A DNA stretch of 64,000 bases. Source: CBDCUC01 sp965222485. GTDB lineage: Bacteria > Pseudomonadota > Alphaproteobacteria > Rhizobiales > Hyphomicrobiaceae. The stretch lies in the NCBI GenBank assembly GCA_965222485.1, contig CBDCUC010000007.1:29593-93592 (forward strand), given 5' to 3'. Shown here piece by piece: positions 37,081 to 46,374 of the stretch. The notes under the pieces were generated by a model. That model worked only from the letters and a program-made list of their open reading frames with translations. It was not told the DNA's origin and searched no databases. The translations under genes were made by a program, and so were the position numbers. Each line of letters begins with the position of its first letter. Position 1 is the stretch's first letter.

Positions 37081-37266
37081 TGTGGCTGCTCCTTCAAAGT
37101 CAAAGAACAGAAGTCCACAATGAATCGTACCGCAGGAAAGTCGGCGCGCAACAAGCGGTGAAAATGCGCAAACAACAGGACATGAATTCGAGGGTCTGTA
37201 AAGTTTCGCGATTCTAAATTTCAATTACACTTGGGGAAGGCATTACAAGTAAATTGAAGAGGAGCT

Positions 37267-37497
37267 ATGAACATGTCCGACAAAATGCAGGATGTCAAAA
37301 ACGCCTACGTTCTTGGCAAACGCCGCAACGGCAAAGGCACACGCAGCTATGCCGGTGTGAAGTTCACCGATGAAGACGGCGCGGAAAAGTTCGTCATCCA
37401 GCCCGGTGTCGCAATCACCGGCACCGTTGTGTTCAAGGAACCCGAAGCACCGTCCGGCGACGAAGCCGACGCTGCGGCTGATGCCGAAAAAGAGTAG
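37267..37497 (+). CDS. small acidic hypothetical protein of the mobile module
   Basis: The 76-residue protein has a basic front (GKRRNGKGTRSYAGVKF) and a strongly acidic tail (about 25 residues of Glu, Asp and Ala). GAGGAG lies just before the first ATG and 8 nt before a second ATG at 37273, which may be the true start. I do not recognise the family; a DNA-mimic or nucleic-acid-binding accessory is only a guess from charge. It diverges from the primase gene and ends in a strong terminator. Confidence 0.6.
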   Translation: MNMSDKMQDVKNAYVLGKRRNGKGTRSYAGVKFTDEDGAEKFVIQPGVAITGTVVFKEPEAPSGDEADAAADAEKE

Positions 37498-37516
37498 GGG
37501 AGACGTTCCAATAGAT

Positions 37517-37545
37517 AAGCCGCATCCGTTTTGGATGCGGCTTTC
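37517..37545 (+). terminator. rho-independent terminator after the small acidic gene
   Basis: The perfect 9-bp stem GCCGCATCC/GGATGCGGC has a 5-base loop and is followed by TTTCT. It lies about 20 bases after the stop codon. Confidence 0.8.
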
Positions 37546-37669
37546 TAATGCAGGCATCCGTGTTGTCGCCGCGGCAATTTGATTCGATGCCTGCAGACCC
37601 GCCACATCGTGCAACTGTGCAAATTCAGTGTTCTTGAGCACTCATCAAAAGGTCGCTTGTTTGAGTATT

Positions 37670-38869
37670 TTATTCCTCAAAGTTGCCCAGGAAGGTCGGG
37701 TCCATCTCTTTTTCTAGCAGAACATCTACCTCTTTCCGCAACCATGATCCATCAGCGCTATTGAGAAAAATGGTGGAATCCCTTGGTATCGGTTTCCCGG
37801 TTTTTGACAGGTAGACTGTACGAGCCAATTCATCTTGGTAGTTGCTGCCGACCTCACCCCAACTCATAGGGTGCAACATTGCACCAGTGTTTGGTTTCCA
37901 TCGACCTGTACGGATTACGCGGCAATTGGCAGATCTTTCCGACGATTGACATTTGCCTGAGAAAAACTCTGTTCGAAAACCCAGGCCATTCGAGTGCTTC
38001 CCCTTTAGATCGACGCCCGATCTCTTCTGCGCTGAGAAATATCTGAATCCGGCTACGTTAGAAGAGTAACGCTCGAGAATCTTTCCGTTTCGATCTACGA
38101 AAGCAATGAATATTGTGGAATGGCCGGGCGCACGAGAACGATTGAACTTCAGCATATCTCCGGGAGTAAGCTCAGAGAATTTGTGCTGGAATCCGATGTT
38201 GAACCGTTCGAGCGCGTGTGCGGCCCCCTTTGAACCCAGTCCGGCATACTCCCACAAGTGCTGCCGGAGATGACGAGCCTTTGCCCTCGCCCGAAAATGA
38301 TCAGGCGGCAGTTTTTTTAGAATAGAGTAGTCCTTAGTCTCAGTTATGTAACTGTTGAGCGCTTCAATGATGGTCTCTGCCACCGCGGCCACACACATGG
38401 TCTCGCCATTGCCGCCAGGATAAATGAAGCGCTTCTTTTGGTTGTCATAGTAAAAGCGTCGAACGCCAGTACGGTCAGTCCCATACTCTATGTCCTGCGA
38501 ATACGATTTCCTTAAGTCATACTTCCGGTGAGCGCGCTTGGCCACCACCTCGTAGACTGAGGTGATAAGGTAATAATTGAACTTGTGCTTACCCCGGGGA
38601 CGTCGAATAGAAGCGAATTTGACGTTTATCCAACCCGTCGTGCCATCATAGAAGGCCTTGCACCAGTTGCCCTGGCAATCGGTAGTAGCGACCGTGAATC
38701 GACACGAGCCATTTGGTATGCGGGCAATGGTCTCATGATGTGTACCTGGGCCACTCCGAACGTTCAGACTGTTACGCACATTTTGCGTACAAGCTGCCCA
38801 GGTTGGCTGGGACAGCGCAAATGCAAAGATCATCAGCAATAGCGGGAGAACGGTGTAGCGAGTTGTCAT
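37670..38869 (-). CDS. secreted SH3b and CHAP/NlpC-like cysteine peptidase-amidase
   Basis: A protein of about 399 residues with a signal peptide (MTTRYTVLPLLLMIFAFALS, cleavage after AWA). A bacterial SH3 domain follows at about residues 28-90 (NSLNVRSGPGTHHETIARIPNG ... WCKAFYDGTTGWIN), which usually binds cell-wall peptides. The rest contains a candidate papain-like dyad: Cys in GETMCVAAVAE and His in LTPGDMLKFN...PGHSTIFI, the order used by CHAP/NlpC wall hydrolases. Assignment of the catalytic domain is by pattern and moderate. The ATG at 38869 starts 7 bases after the stop of the ClpP-like gene, so they are cotranscribed. Confidence 0.65.
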   Translation of the reverse strand: MTTRYTVLPLLLMIFAFALSQPTWAACTQNVRNSLNVRSGPGTHHETIARIPNGSCRFTVATTDCQGNWCKAFYDGTTGWINVKFASIRRPRGKHKFNYYLITSVYEVVAKRAHRKYDLRKSYSQDIEYGTDRTGVRRFYYDNQKKRFIYPGGNGETMCVAAVAETIIEALNSYITETKDYSILKKLPPDHFRARAKARHLRQHLWEYAGLGSKGAAHALERFNIGFQHKFSELTPGDMLKFNRSRAPGHSTIFIAFVDRNGKILERYSSNVAGFRYFSAQKRSGVDLKGKHSNGLGFRTEFFSGKCQSSERSANCRVIRTGRWKPNTGAMLHPMSWGEVGSNYQDELARTVYLSKTGKPIPRDSTIFLNSADGSWLRKEVDVLLEKEMDPTFLGNFEE

Positions 38870-38876
38870 TGTTCTT

Positions 38877-39611
38877 TCACTTCTTGTACTTGCAATATGA
38901 GCGAGACCAGGTGGTTTGGTCAGTTGGCGTGCCGAGAGCGTATCTGAATTCGTAAGGATTGATTGCTGGTTGGGTGTCGTCATCATGTGAATTTACATGA
39001 ATGCAGTAGTCCAATGCTTCGTCATTGGAAATATAAAAGACTTCTTTTGACAGCAACATACGCTTCAGAATTCTGGGGTCACCATCCACGTCCAGAAAGA
39101 AGTTTATTAGTTTAAGCAATCGATCTTGTGCCGAATAAACTAACTGTTCTGCTTGGCGTTTATTGAGCGTACCGTCAATATCTGGCTTGAGCGCATGGAA
39201 GCCAATAACGCCTGTGCGATGCTTGGTTCGAAACGCAATCGGATTTTTTGTTCCTTCGTTAGTGCCGCCGAGGAATGCCAGTGCGCAGGCACTTATACAT
39301 TTGTCTCCGCCTTTAACATAAGTTCTAAATCTGTAGCGCCGAAAAAACCGTCCGAGTTTCAGGCCAACATCTAGGTCACCACCTTTAGAATTAAGATAAG
39401 CTTTTCGGCGCGCGAGTTGGCGCTTTTTTTGTGGAGATATGTTCGCCATGTTCGCCTGTAGATCAAACATGGTTGCAGGGTCGAGATCGCCGTCAATGTA
39501 GATGACATGGGCGTGTTTGTCGCTTGTCTGCATTGCACTCACCTCAGCACTGCGCGCTGAGGGTTGAGTTAATGCCAACGCGACGACGCCGACTGAAATT
39601 AGAGCCCGCAC
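38877..39611 (-). CDS. periplasmic ClpP-like serine protease family protein
   Basis: The 244-residue product belongs to the ClpP/crotonase-like periplasmic proteins common in alphaproteobacteria. The strand-turn VIYIDGDLD, the loop YLNSKGGDLDVGLKLG (oxyanion loop), the nucleophile motif CISACALAF with Ser, and the His in IGFHAL are all present. A signal peptide is visible (ALISVGVVALALTQPSARSA). I chose GTG 39611 since GGAGG lies 5 nt upstream and the signal peptide then starts at once; an upstream GTG (39695) would add 28 unusual residues. The product may clip envelope proteins together with the following SH3-CHAP-like enzyme (inference). Confidence 0.68.
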   Translation of the reverse strand: MRALISVGVVALALTQPSARSAEVSAMQTSDKHAHVIYIDGDLDPATMFDLQANMANISPQKKRQLARRKAYLNSKGGDLDVGLKLGRFFRRYRFRTYVKGGDKCISACALAFLGGTNEGTKNPIAFRTKHRTGVIGFHALKPDIDGTLNKRQAEQLVYSAQDRLLKLINFFLDVDGDPRILKRMLLSKEVFYISNDEALDYCIHVNSHDDDTQPAINPYEFRYALGTPTDQTTWSRSYCKYKK

Positions 39612-39836
39612 GAGCGCCTCCGACTGCCTACTGACGCGACCGAAGCATAATCGGATGCAACCGAACACCGCAAGTTCCGTGAGCCTAATCGTCACTCACA
39701 GGCTATGAGCACGCATCATGCCCCATATGAATAATATTCCGTTTGCAGGAGAAATAGCTGGAGGCCAATGCCAGGACGGCGCTGGGAGGCCAGGAAGAGA
39801 CGCCCAACAAGTTGTCGTAAATATACTGACACGTGC

Positions 39837-40673
39837 CTAGAACCGAAAGGCGAGGGCAATCCCCGAACGTTCGATTAGGTCATGCTGCTCTCGCAAAGGA
39901 ACATGGTCGTATAGCGCGGGCACGCGTTCAATCACCCTGTCGATGAAGTCGAGGGGCGATTGCCTTTTCTCTTTGAGGCTGATGAGTTCTTCGTTGGTCA
40001 ACACGATCTGTACTATTCCAACTCGATAGCGTTCCGCATAGTATTCAATTCCCTTCGGCAACGGGGCGTCCTCATTTTCAATCCGATAACAAAACCAAGA
40101 GCGATTAGAAAAACGTTTGTGGGAAATAGCTTCGAAGATGTCCCTTTCCCAATTAGCTTCTCGTACCTTAATTTCGCAAGAGGCGAGTTCAATCTGCACG
40201 GCTCCAAACAGCTCAACCCGCTCCGCCCCGATGATATCTGGATTGCCCCACGGTCCACCCTTTTTGAGCTGCGATACATCCTTTGACGTGTAGCCCTTTT
40301 TCTGCAACCAAAGTTCCAACAGTGGGTACAAATCACGTTCAAGAATAGTGACTGGCGCGCCCGTTGCGGCCTTTACTTCTGTCTGTTCGATAGGTTGTTC
40401 CGTCGGAGGGGCAGGGGGTTCATGCCAATAACCCTTCCTTGGCCCTCCGCTTACGATTGAGGATTCGGCGTCATTGTTCGCAGCTTCGCTGATGTAAGCA
40501 AGTATCGATCCATCGGTTAGGTCGACGGCTAAAACACCAGACGCAATCTGGCGTTTTATCTCATCTACGATTTCCTTATTAGATTTCGCCGTGGCCTGCG
40601 ACTTGCTGCCCTCATCATTTAAGTATCGCTCGACTGCCTCAATTAAGGCCTTGTACGTCGCCCGTCGCGCCAT
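39837..40673 (-). CDS. PD-(D/E)XK nuclease-like protein with N-terminal helical domain
   Basis: The 278-residue protein has two parts. Residues 1-60 form a helical domain like a winged-helix DNA binder. Residues about 105-250 contain the restriction-endonuclease core: an entry helix (ERDLYPLLELWLQKKGY), GNPDIIG with Asp 146, then ELASCEIKV with Glu 167 and Lys 169. This is the D...E-x-K pattern of PD-(D/E)XK enzymes. Such single genes often act as restriction or island-defence nucleases (family knowledge). GAGG lies 5 nt before the ATG. It is separated from its neighbours by 140-220 bases and is probably its own unit. Confidence 0.6.
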   Translation of the reverse strand: MARRATYKALIEAVERYLNDEGSKSQATAKSNKEIVDEIKRQIASGVLAVDLTDGSILAYISEAANNDAESSIVSGGPRKGYWHEPPAPPTEQPIEQTEVKAATGAPVTILERDLYPLLELWLQKKGYTSKDVSQLKKGGPWGNPDIIGAERVELFGAVQIELASCEIKVREANWERDIFEAISHKRFSNRSWFCYRIENEDAPLPKGIEYYAERYRVGIVQIVLTNEELISLKEKRQSPLDFIDRVIERVPALYDHVPLREQHDLIERSGIALAFRF

Positions 40674-40894
40674 CGTCGCCTCGAATACATTCTTGTAAGA
40701 TAGGTGAGCTTAAATCGTGATCGACATTCGATGCCGTACCGTAACGCGACCATTTTGGTATCGCAATCAAGAACGATGATGAGTCCTGCTGCGCTCAGGT
40801 CAATATCTCCCGTGAGATAGTGTCACCACTAGTACCGGTTTGCGTTGGATAGCGGACATCCATACGGCGGGGGCGATGCGCTACGGCTGCACTA

Positions 40895-41956
40895 TTAGAT
40901 TTCCAAGAAATTCAACAGGCTTATGGGTTGGCGTCCGCACCGTGCCCACGCGTGATCCAGGACCTGCGCGTCAGGCTTCGGTGACCGATACTGATTTTCA
41001 TGCATCGGCAGGCAGGCAACACCGAACAGGCCTGAGCCTCTGCCCTCGGTGAGATGGTCAATGAGGTCTAAGATGTTGTCGGCCTTTTTCCGGCTTGTTG
41101 TCGCCCACAGCACCACCATATTGGGAATGCCGAAATGCTGCCGGTAGATCGGCTGGACACCAGCATGCGCGGGCTTGGCGTTCATGCGGCGGTAGGCGGC
41201 CAGCGTTTTCAGGACGGTTTTGCGTGCCGGATTGGTATCCGTCAAAGGCACCGTGCGATGCACTTCCAGCATGACGAACAACTGCTTTCCGGTGCTGCGG
41301 TTCTCCAAGCCAAAAATCTTGTCCGGAATGATCCCCGTCTTAACCGAATGTTCGACACCAGAGCGCGGGTGGATGTAGCGCGCATGCGAGGGGATTTCGA
41401 AAGGGTTCGCTAAGGCGCGCGTCGCTTTGGGCGCGGCGGCGATGATCTCGGCCAGTCGAATGAGGCGCAGGTCGGGATGTTCATTTACCGCAATTTGCAC
41501 CGACACCCAAATGTCGTTGATCATCATGCGGTGGGGGAGAGAGACGAACTGACCTTCCCGGTTCTTGGCAACCAGCCGTGAGCGATTCCTATTCAGCAAG
41601 CCTTTGGCGCGCAACAGTTGCTCACCGGCTTTGCCCAGTTGGTAACAGTCCGGGCGGTGCAGCGCGTTGGTGAAATCGTAATCGGATGTGATCTTTTCGA
41701 GGAATCCTTGATCGCACAGTTGCGGCAGCCGTTCTGTGATTTTCTTTTCATTCCACTGCAGGCGGCCCGCCGGCACGTTCATGGTCTTGATAAGTGCGCG
41801 GATATGGTGACTGTTGAGCTGGTAGTGGTCATGCACGATGCGGGCGATATCGACGTCGCGCTCTTGCAGGATGAACGGCCGGCGCTTTCCCTTCGGCAAC
41901 GTCTTATAACGATGCCTGCGTTTCCGTTTGTCTGATCGCTTAGTTGCGGGCGGCAT
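40895..41956 (-). CDS. replication-relaxation family protein
   Basis: A basic 353-residue protein with an Arg/Lys-rich start. A winged-helix follows at about residues 30-110 (ERDVDIARIVHDHYQLNSHHIRALI ... RLPQLCDQGFLEKI), and then a domain with PDKIFGLENRSTGKQLFVMLEVHRTV, which looks nuclease-like (D and E in the right order). It fits the replication-relaxation proteins that accompany plasmid and conjugative-element transfer genes (family knowledge). It starts 20 bases after the ATPase stop, last in a four-gene operon. Confidence 0.65.
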   Translation of the reverse strand: MPPATKRSDKRKRRHRYKTLPKGKRRPFILQERDVDIARIVHDHYQLNSHHIRALIKTMNVPAGRLQWNEKKITERLPQLCDQGFLEKITSDYDFTNALHRPDCYQLGKAGEQLLRAKGLLNRNRSRLVAKNREGQFVSLPHRMMINDIWVSVQIAVNEHPDLRLIRLAEIIAAAPKATRALANPFEIPSHARYIHPRSGVEHSVKTGIIPDKIFGLENRSTGKQLFVMLEVHRTVPLTDTNPARKTVLKTLAAYRRMNAKPAHAGVQPIYRQHFGIPNMVVLWATTSRKKADNILDLIDHLTEGRGSGLFGVACLPMHENQYRSPKPDAQVLDHAWARCGRQPISLLNFLEI

Positions 41957-41976
41957 AGGTTCAGTTTACCAGCGCA

Positions 41977-44196
41977 TTAATCGGCCAACGCGGGATCGTC
42001 CCCAACAGGGTCGGTTGCGGTCCAGCCGCTGTCTGAGGCGATCTCGTCGGCACCATCGTCTGGTATCTCAGTGGTCAGGTCATCGTGAACATTGCCGCGA
42101 GCAAGTGTTGCGCGCACCTCATCCACGGGTAGGCAATAGCGCTGGCGCTGCAGGGCGCGCAGGGAGTCGAACTGTTCATTGGACATCTTGGGTAACGCTT
42201 CCATCTGACCGAATGGCACGCGCAGGCGCATGGCGCCATCAGTCACGTTCTTCACAAAGATGGCGAACTCGGCGTGATCAGGCAGCTTGCGCATGGCGGT
42301 GATGGTGTCAGGACTGGTGCGCATGTCGTTGGCGAGGACGCGCGCATCCTTGTCGCTTAAACCGCCGGCGATCTTGATACTTGTGTTGGCGGCGAACGAG
42401 GCTTTGAGCTTGTTGTCCAACTGGTCGAGATACTGATGCGCGAGCGTCATTGAAATTTTGTACTTTCTGGCCTGTTCCAGGATTAGCGAAACATTTTGAT
42501 CGCCGTCCTTGAAGTAGTCGTTGGCTTCATCGATGTAGACGTATGCAGGCAAACGTTGGTCTTTCGGCAGGCTAGCGCGCTCCAGCGCAGCCTGGGCGAT
42601 GAGGGCTATAAAAAATCGCCCGAAGATTTCGGTGCCGGTCTGCTTGAGCAAATCCTTCGAGGTGTTGATCAGGATGACTTTGCCGGCGTTCATCTCATCG
42701 GCAAGCCGCAGCTTGGTGCGCGGTGCGGAGAACATGTGCTCGAATGTCTTGTTCTCCAAGATGCCCCACAGGCGGCGGCGCACCTGGCGCCGGGTGGCAT
42801 CGAATTCGCGCGAAGAAAACTCGTTATCGAAAAATGCACGTGCGGTCGGGCTGTCGAGCTTGGCGATGTATGACCTGAAGTCTTCCAACCCATCGTCTTC
42901 CATCAGGCGCAACAGGTGCTGGATACTGCCCTCGGGGATCATCAACATGAGGCGTGCCACGTAGCGGAAGATGACGTTCTGCTTTTGCGTGAGTTCGGCA
43001 CCCAATAGCGAACCGAAAATATAGTCGTAAAGTTCCAGCACGCCGTTGAGCAGCTTTTCCTGCACCAGTGGGTCGGGGGCGTCGGTGTTCATGTCGAACA
43101 TGTTGAGGGCAACCGGAAACGCGACGTCGGTGGGATCGATGAGAACCAGTCGGTCGCCAAGCGCGTTGCCGGGTGCGAACACGTCGAGGTGCGCGATGTT
43201 GTCAATGAGATCGCCCTGGCTATCGATGACGACAACGGAGGCTTGGCCGCCTGCAACCTGCTCGAGATCGCGCAGGATCAAATGCTGGAACAGTTGGGTT
43301 TTACCGTGCCCGGTTCCGGCCACAACATGGCTGTGCTCAAAGCGCACACTGTCCGGCACGTCCACCGGTACGTCGCATCCGAAGATATTGAGAAACGGAG
43401 TGTCGCGAAGATATAGCTCCGGTATGACGTGTGCGGGCTCTCGGCATTTGGTGGGCTTGAGGTAGGCTCGTGTCGAGGTCTCGCGCGCCTCATAAGGAAT
43501 GCCGGTCACCCTGCACAGATTGTCGGTGATGGTGTCCAGAAGCGGTTCAAACAAGTGGTGCTCGCCGATGTCTTTGTGGGTAACGGCAGCAAGTAGGTTT
43601 TCCACGCATAACGCGGGGGTCTCGATAAGATCCACGAGCGACGTCGAGAGATCGAAAGAGCCGGTTCGATCGGTTTGGGCGCGGAACATCGCATCGGGCA
43701 GGTGCGCCAGGATGGCGGCCCACATATCGACAAAGCGCTGGCACCACAGCTCCAGGATGTCGGGGGCATACAGCAGGAAGTGGCGCTTGTGCTCCAAAAA
43801 GTTGCCGAGCGCGACGCCATCCTCCAGGTCGAGCGGCACGCTCCAGTCAATATGCGGGAAGGTAAAGAAGACCTCCTCGTTCAGCAGCCTGTGGGCACTG
43901 GCGCCGATCTGCTCAATGAGCGTGTCGTTATCGGCCGGCACGTCCAAGCGGCGGAACACTTCGGCCGTCGCCATGATTGCGAGCCGCTGCTGGTCTTCGG
44001 TTCTGGCAAAGTGCGAGTCGTCATGCACTTGCTTGAGGGTGGTGTAGAGTGCACGAAGCTCACGCAACTCCGGTCCGCGCCCCTGCTTGCGAATGGTGTG
44101 CGCATTCCACGCGGCAAGCTTCAAACTTTCAAGCCGGTGCAACGCATAGCTGGGACTGGCCGCGGCAACAAAATCGTGAAGGCTGGTGATGCCCAT
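41977..44196 (-). CDS. coupling-type (TraD/HerA-like) ATPase of a mobile element
   Basis: The 739-residue ATPase has Walker A GTGHGKTQ at about residue 300 (after RFEHSHVVA), Walker B VVVIDSQGDL, a second acidic motif AYVYIDEANDYF, and the sensor region QARKYKISMTLAHQYLDQL. These are the signatures of conjugative coupling proteins and related DNA pumps. The first 290 residues are helical and unassigned; no clear N-terminal membrane helices are visible, unlike VirD4. AAGGT lies about 10 nt upstream of the ATG. It is flanked by two proteins with hydrophobic segments, which may supply the membrane anchor. No relaxase gene is adjacent. Confidence 0.75.
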   Translation of the reverse strand: MGITSLHDFVAAASPSYALHRLESLKLAAWNAHTIRKQGRGPELRELRALYTTLKQVHDDSHFARTEDQQRLAIMATAEVFRRLDVPADNDTLIEQIGASAHRLLNEEVFFTFPHIDWSVPLDLEDGVALGNFLEHKRHFLLYAPDILELWCQRFVDMWAAILAHLPDAMFRAQTDRTGSFDLSTSLVDLIETPALCVENLLAAVTHKDIGEHHLFEPLLDTITDNLCRVTGIPYEARETSTRAYLKPTKCREPAHVIPELYLRDTPFLNIFGCDVPVDVPDSVRFEHSHVVAGTGHGKTQLFQHLILRDLEQVAGGQASVVVIDSQGDLIDNIAHLDVFAPGNALGDRLVLIDPTDVAFPVALNMFDMNTDAPDPLVQEKLLNGVLELYDYIFGSLLGAELTQKQNVIFRYVARLMLMIPEGSIQHLLRLMEDDGLEDFRSYIAKLDSPTARAFFDNEFSSREFDATRRQVRRRLWGILENKTFEHMFSAPRTKLRLADEMNAGKVILINTSKDLLKQTGTEIFGRFFIALIAQAALERASLPKDQRLPAYVYIDEANDYFKDGDQNVSLILEQARKYKISMTLAHQYLDQLDNKLKASFAANTSIKIAGGLSDKDARVLANDMRTSPDTITAMRKLPDHAEFAIFVKNVTDGAMRLRVPFGQMEALPKMSNEQFDSLRALQRQRYCLPVDEVRATLARGNVHDDLTTEIPDDGADEIASDSGWTATDPVGDDPALAD

Positions 44197-44209
44197 TGCT
44201 TAGGTTACC

Positions 44210-44764
44210 TTAGAGCTGGATGATTTCTTCGCCGCCGAACCAGGATGCGGCGCGCAACACATCGGCAAAGACGTCGGCGGCATCGCGGATGTCTTCTTCC
44301 GTTTGCAGAACTTGGAGGATGTTCTTGCAAACGACGGTGCGGCCGCGCACCAGATCGTTCACCGTGATGCGCCATTGGCTACGTGTCAGCCACAGCCAGA
44401 AGGCGCGCCACAAGGCGACAAAGAAGTTCAACGATAAGCGCAGCTCCAGCGGTTTTTGAAACAGGATCGTCTTGCCGAAGCGATAGTATTTGACGGCATC
44501 GCGCGCATCCGGCGACAGCTCGGCGATGAAATGCACGGAAAATCGGACGTTGCCGAAAAAGGTGCGAGCCTGGTTGCGGCGGATCTTGAGCTTGATGTCG
44601 TCATAGCCTTTGCGCATCACCGGCTCATTGGGTGTGAGCGTATCGGTGACGGTGGTGTGTGCGCGCCCGTCCGGGACGGGCGGCGGCGTCAAGAGCTGTC
44701 CATTGGTAAAGCCGGAAAAGCGGGCTTTGAGGGCAGCGCGGTCATCGGTTTGGCCATCGGTCAT
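44210..44764 (-). CDS. hypothetical protein of the transfer operon
   Basis: A 184-residue protein with a Pro/Thr-rich start, a basic middle, and one hydrophobic stretch (FFVALWRAFWLWLTRSQW, about residues 113-132) that could be a membrane segment or an amphipathic helix. The C-terminal helix is acidic. No family is recognised. Its ATG overlaps the stop of the CX7C protein gene (ATGA) and it ends 13 bases before the ATPase start. It is clearly part of the same operon and may link the ATPase to the membrane (inference). Confidence 0.6.
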   Translation of the reverse strand: MTDGQTDDRAALKARFSGFTNGQLLTPPPVPDGRAHTTVTDTLTPNEPVMRKGYDDIKLKIRRNQARTFFGNVRFSVHFIAELSPDARDAVKYYRFGKTILFQKPLELRLSLNFFVALWRAFWLWLTRSQWRITVNDLVRGRTVVCKNILQVLQTEEDIRDAADVFADVLRAASWFGGEEIIQL

Positions 44765-45795
44765 GATGAACCCTCCAGCTTAAAGGCCTTGAGAACAAAG
44801 CGCACATCGGTCGGCAGGTGACCGGTGATGGGAAACGATGGCGTCTGTGCCTGATCGTTCGGCGGTTGCGATGGTGCTGGTTGCGCAAAGCCGGGCCAAA
44901 CCGTCAGCAGCAGGGCAACGAACATGCAGACCGCAACGAGGCCAACGGTTGAGACGGGGTGGAGCAGAACTGAGGCCGACCGCGTGACCGCAGACGCGGG
45001 CCTGGATGTTGCATCGTTTGCCCAATAAAGCGTCTTGACCACGGCGAGGGCGCGTTCGCTGAGCGGGGTTAGCGTATCGTGCTGGCGTTCAAGTGCGGTT
45101 CTTTCGCTTGACGACAGATCTTCGTCGGTGAGGGCAATGGCGCAGGCGTTGCGATCTCCGGCGAGACAGCGCTGGCGCTTCTTGCGAAAGGCATCCTGCA
45201 CGGTTTGGCGCAGCTTTGTGCTCTCAATCCTGCTTCTTTGCTGGTTGAGATACCTTTTGGTGCTCGGCGTCAGCAGAGGATGGGTGAGTGCACGTTCACA
45301 TTTGGCGATGATGCCGTTGCCGCAGTCCTTGACAAGTTGCTCGTAGGCGGCCTTTTGACGCGTTTTTTGCGTGGCTGCCTGGACGGCGGTGCGCCGCCAG
45401 CGCAACAGCTGCAAGCTGTCCTCTTGGGCAAGATAGGGATAAGCCAAGGCCTGATCACAGGCGGTGGTGTTCTCGCTTTGACAGGCGATCCAGTTGCGTT
45501 CGAATGCGGGGCGGCGCACCGCCATATCGCGCATGCGAGCGAGCTGCGCGCGCCCTTGCGGATTAAGGGGATAGGTGGCGGCCGCATCGCAGCCGGCGAT
45601 ATCGCCGCGCGAACAGGCTTCCCAAGCCGGTCTGATTTGTTTTGCCAGTTGATCGTTATGGGCGCGCTGCGCCTGGCGCTCCATTTCACCCAAAATGGCA
45701 CCGAACAGGTCAAGTGCATCCGCCGAGACGGATGGCGCCGCCAGAGCCATCGAGACCAGAACCGATACAATAATCCCAAATCGGCGCATCGACAT
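44761..45795 (-). CDS. membrane-anchored CX7C (Sel1/Hcp-like) repeat protein
   Basis: A 344-residue protein with a signal peptide (residues 1-25, cleavage after VSA) and a transmembrane helix at about 285-305. The part between, which should be periplasmic, has four helical repeats, each with two cysteines seven residues apart: CSRGDIAGC, CQSENTTAC, CGNGIIAKC and CLAGDRNAC. This spacing is the disulfide pattern of Sel1/Hcp-type helical repeats. A short Pro-rich cytoplasmic tail follows. It is the first gene of the transfer operon; the next gene overlaps by ATGA. A surface-contact or envelope-spanning role in transfer is plausible. Confidence 0.65.
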   Translation of the reverse strand: MSMRRFGIIVSVLVSMALAAPSVSADALDLFGAILGEMERQAQRAHNDQLAKQIRPAWEACSRGDIAGCDAAATYPLNPQGRAQLARMRDMAVRRPAFERNWIACQSENTTACDQALAYPYLAQEDSLQLLRWRRTAVQAATQKTRQKAAYEQLVKDCGNGIIAKCERALTHPLLTPSTKRYLNQQRSRIESTKLRQTVQDAFRKKRQRCLAGDRNACAIALTDEDLSSSERTALERQHDTLTPLSERALAVVKTLYWANDATSRPASAVTRSASVLLHPVSTVGLVAVCMFVALLLTVWPGFAQPAPSQPPNDQAQTPSFPITGHLPTDVRFVLKAFKLEGSS

Positions 45796-46374
45796 GGGCT
45801 CCAGAAAAATCAGAAAAAAATCTAGTTACGTACGCTATGCGATTCGATCCGCACGTCGGCGGTTGCGTCCGAGATAGCTGTGAGCAAAGCCGCTAGCCCA
45901 AGGGCGGGGTCAAGGAAAGAGCGGCGCTTAAAAAAGAAGCGTCCGCCCTTGACGCTGCGCGGGCGCGGCTAGAATAGGTCAATGAAGGCGGCTAGCTCTT
46001 TGTCGGCTCTTGGAGGGACACCGGTACAGATTGACCTAAGTCAGGAATTTCTCAAGATGACCCCAAGCCGACTCTGTGCCGGTGCGCAACACTATGTTGC
46101 AAGAGTCTTCAGACTGAACGACCGAAGCACTTACGTTTGCGCTGCGCTGCAAAATTTCGTTGCTGTTGCCCGTCGTATGAATCAAATTGCTGGTTCACAC
46201 CGGTCATCAATTAGTGGCTTTCCCGGTGCAACCATATCCCCCCACCCCGCCCTCAGCATGGGTCCGCCCGTGCCTTAAACTATATTAGAGAAATGGACTT
46301 TCGGTGGTGAAACCCAAGGGGCCTCGACAATACGAGAACTGCCTGCAGCTCTGAAGTTGTGACAGGATTAGACG
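45796..46374. other. non-coding region between the transfer operon and the peptidase gene
   Basis: About 580 bases, holding the second copy of the 117-bp repeat (46058-46174) and presumably the transfer-operon promoter near 45800. No other gene or hairpin terminator is supported. Confidence 0.4.
46058..46174 (+). repeat. 117-bp dispersed repeat, copy 2
   Basis: It matches the reverse complement of 22760-22876 at 115 of 117 positions. The two differences fall near the 3' end. Sequence similarity stops sharply on both sides. Confidence 0.75.

Noticed and set aside
46058..46174. Short open frame within the 117-bp repeat as a gene
   Set aside because: The frame is open in both copies but has no start codon with a ribosome site, and it diverges completely at the repeat borders.
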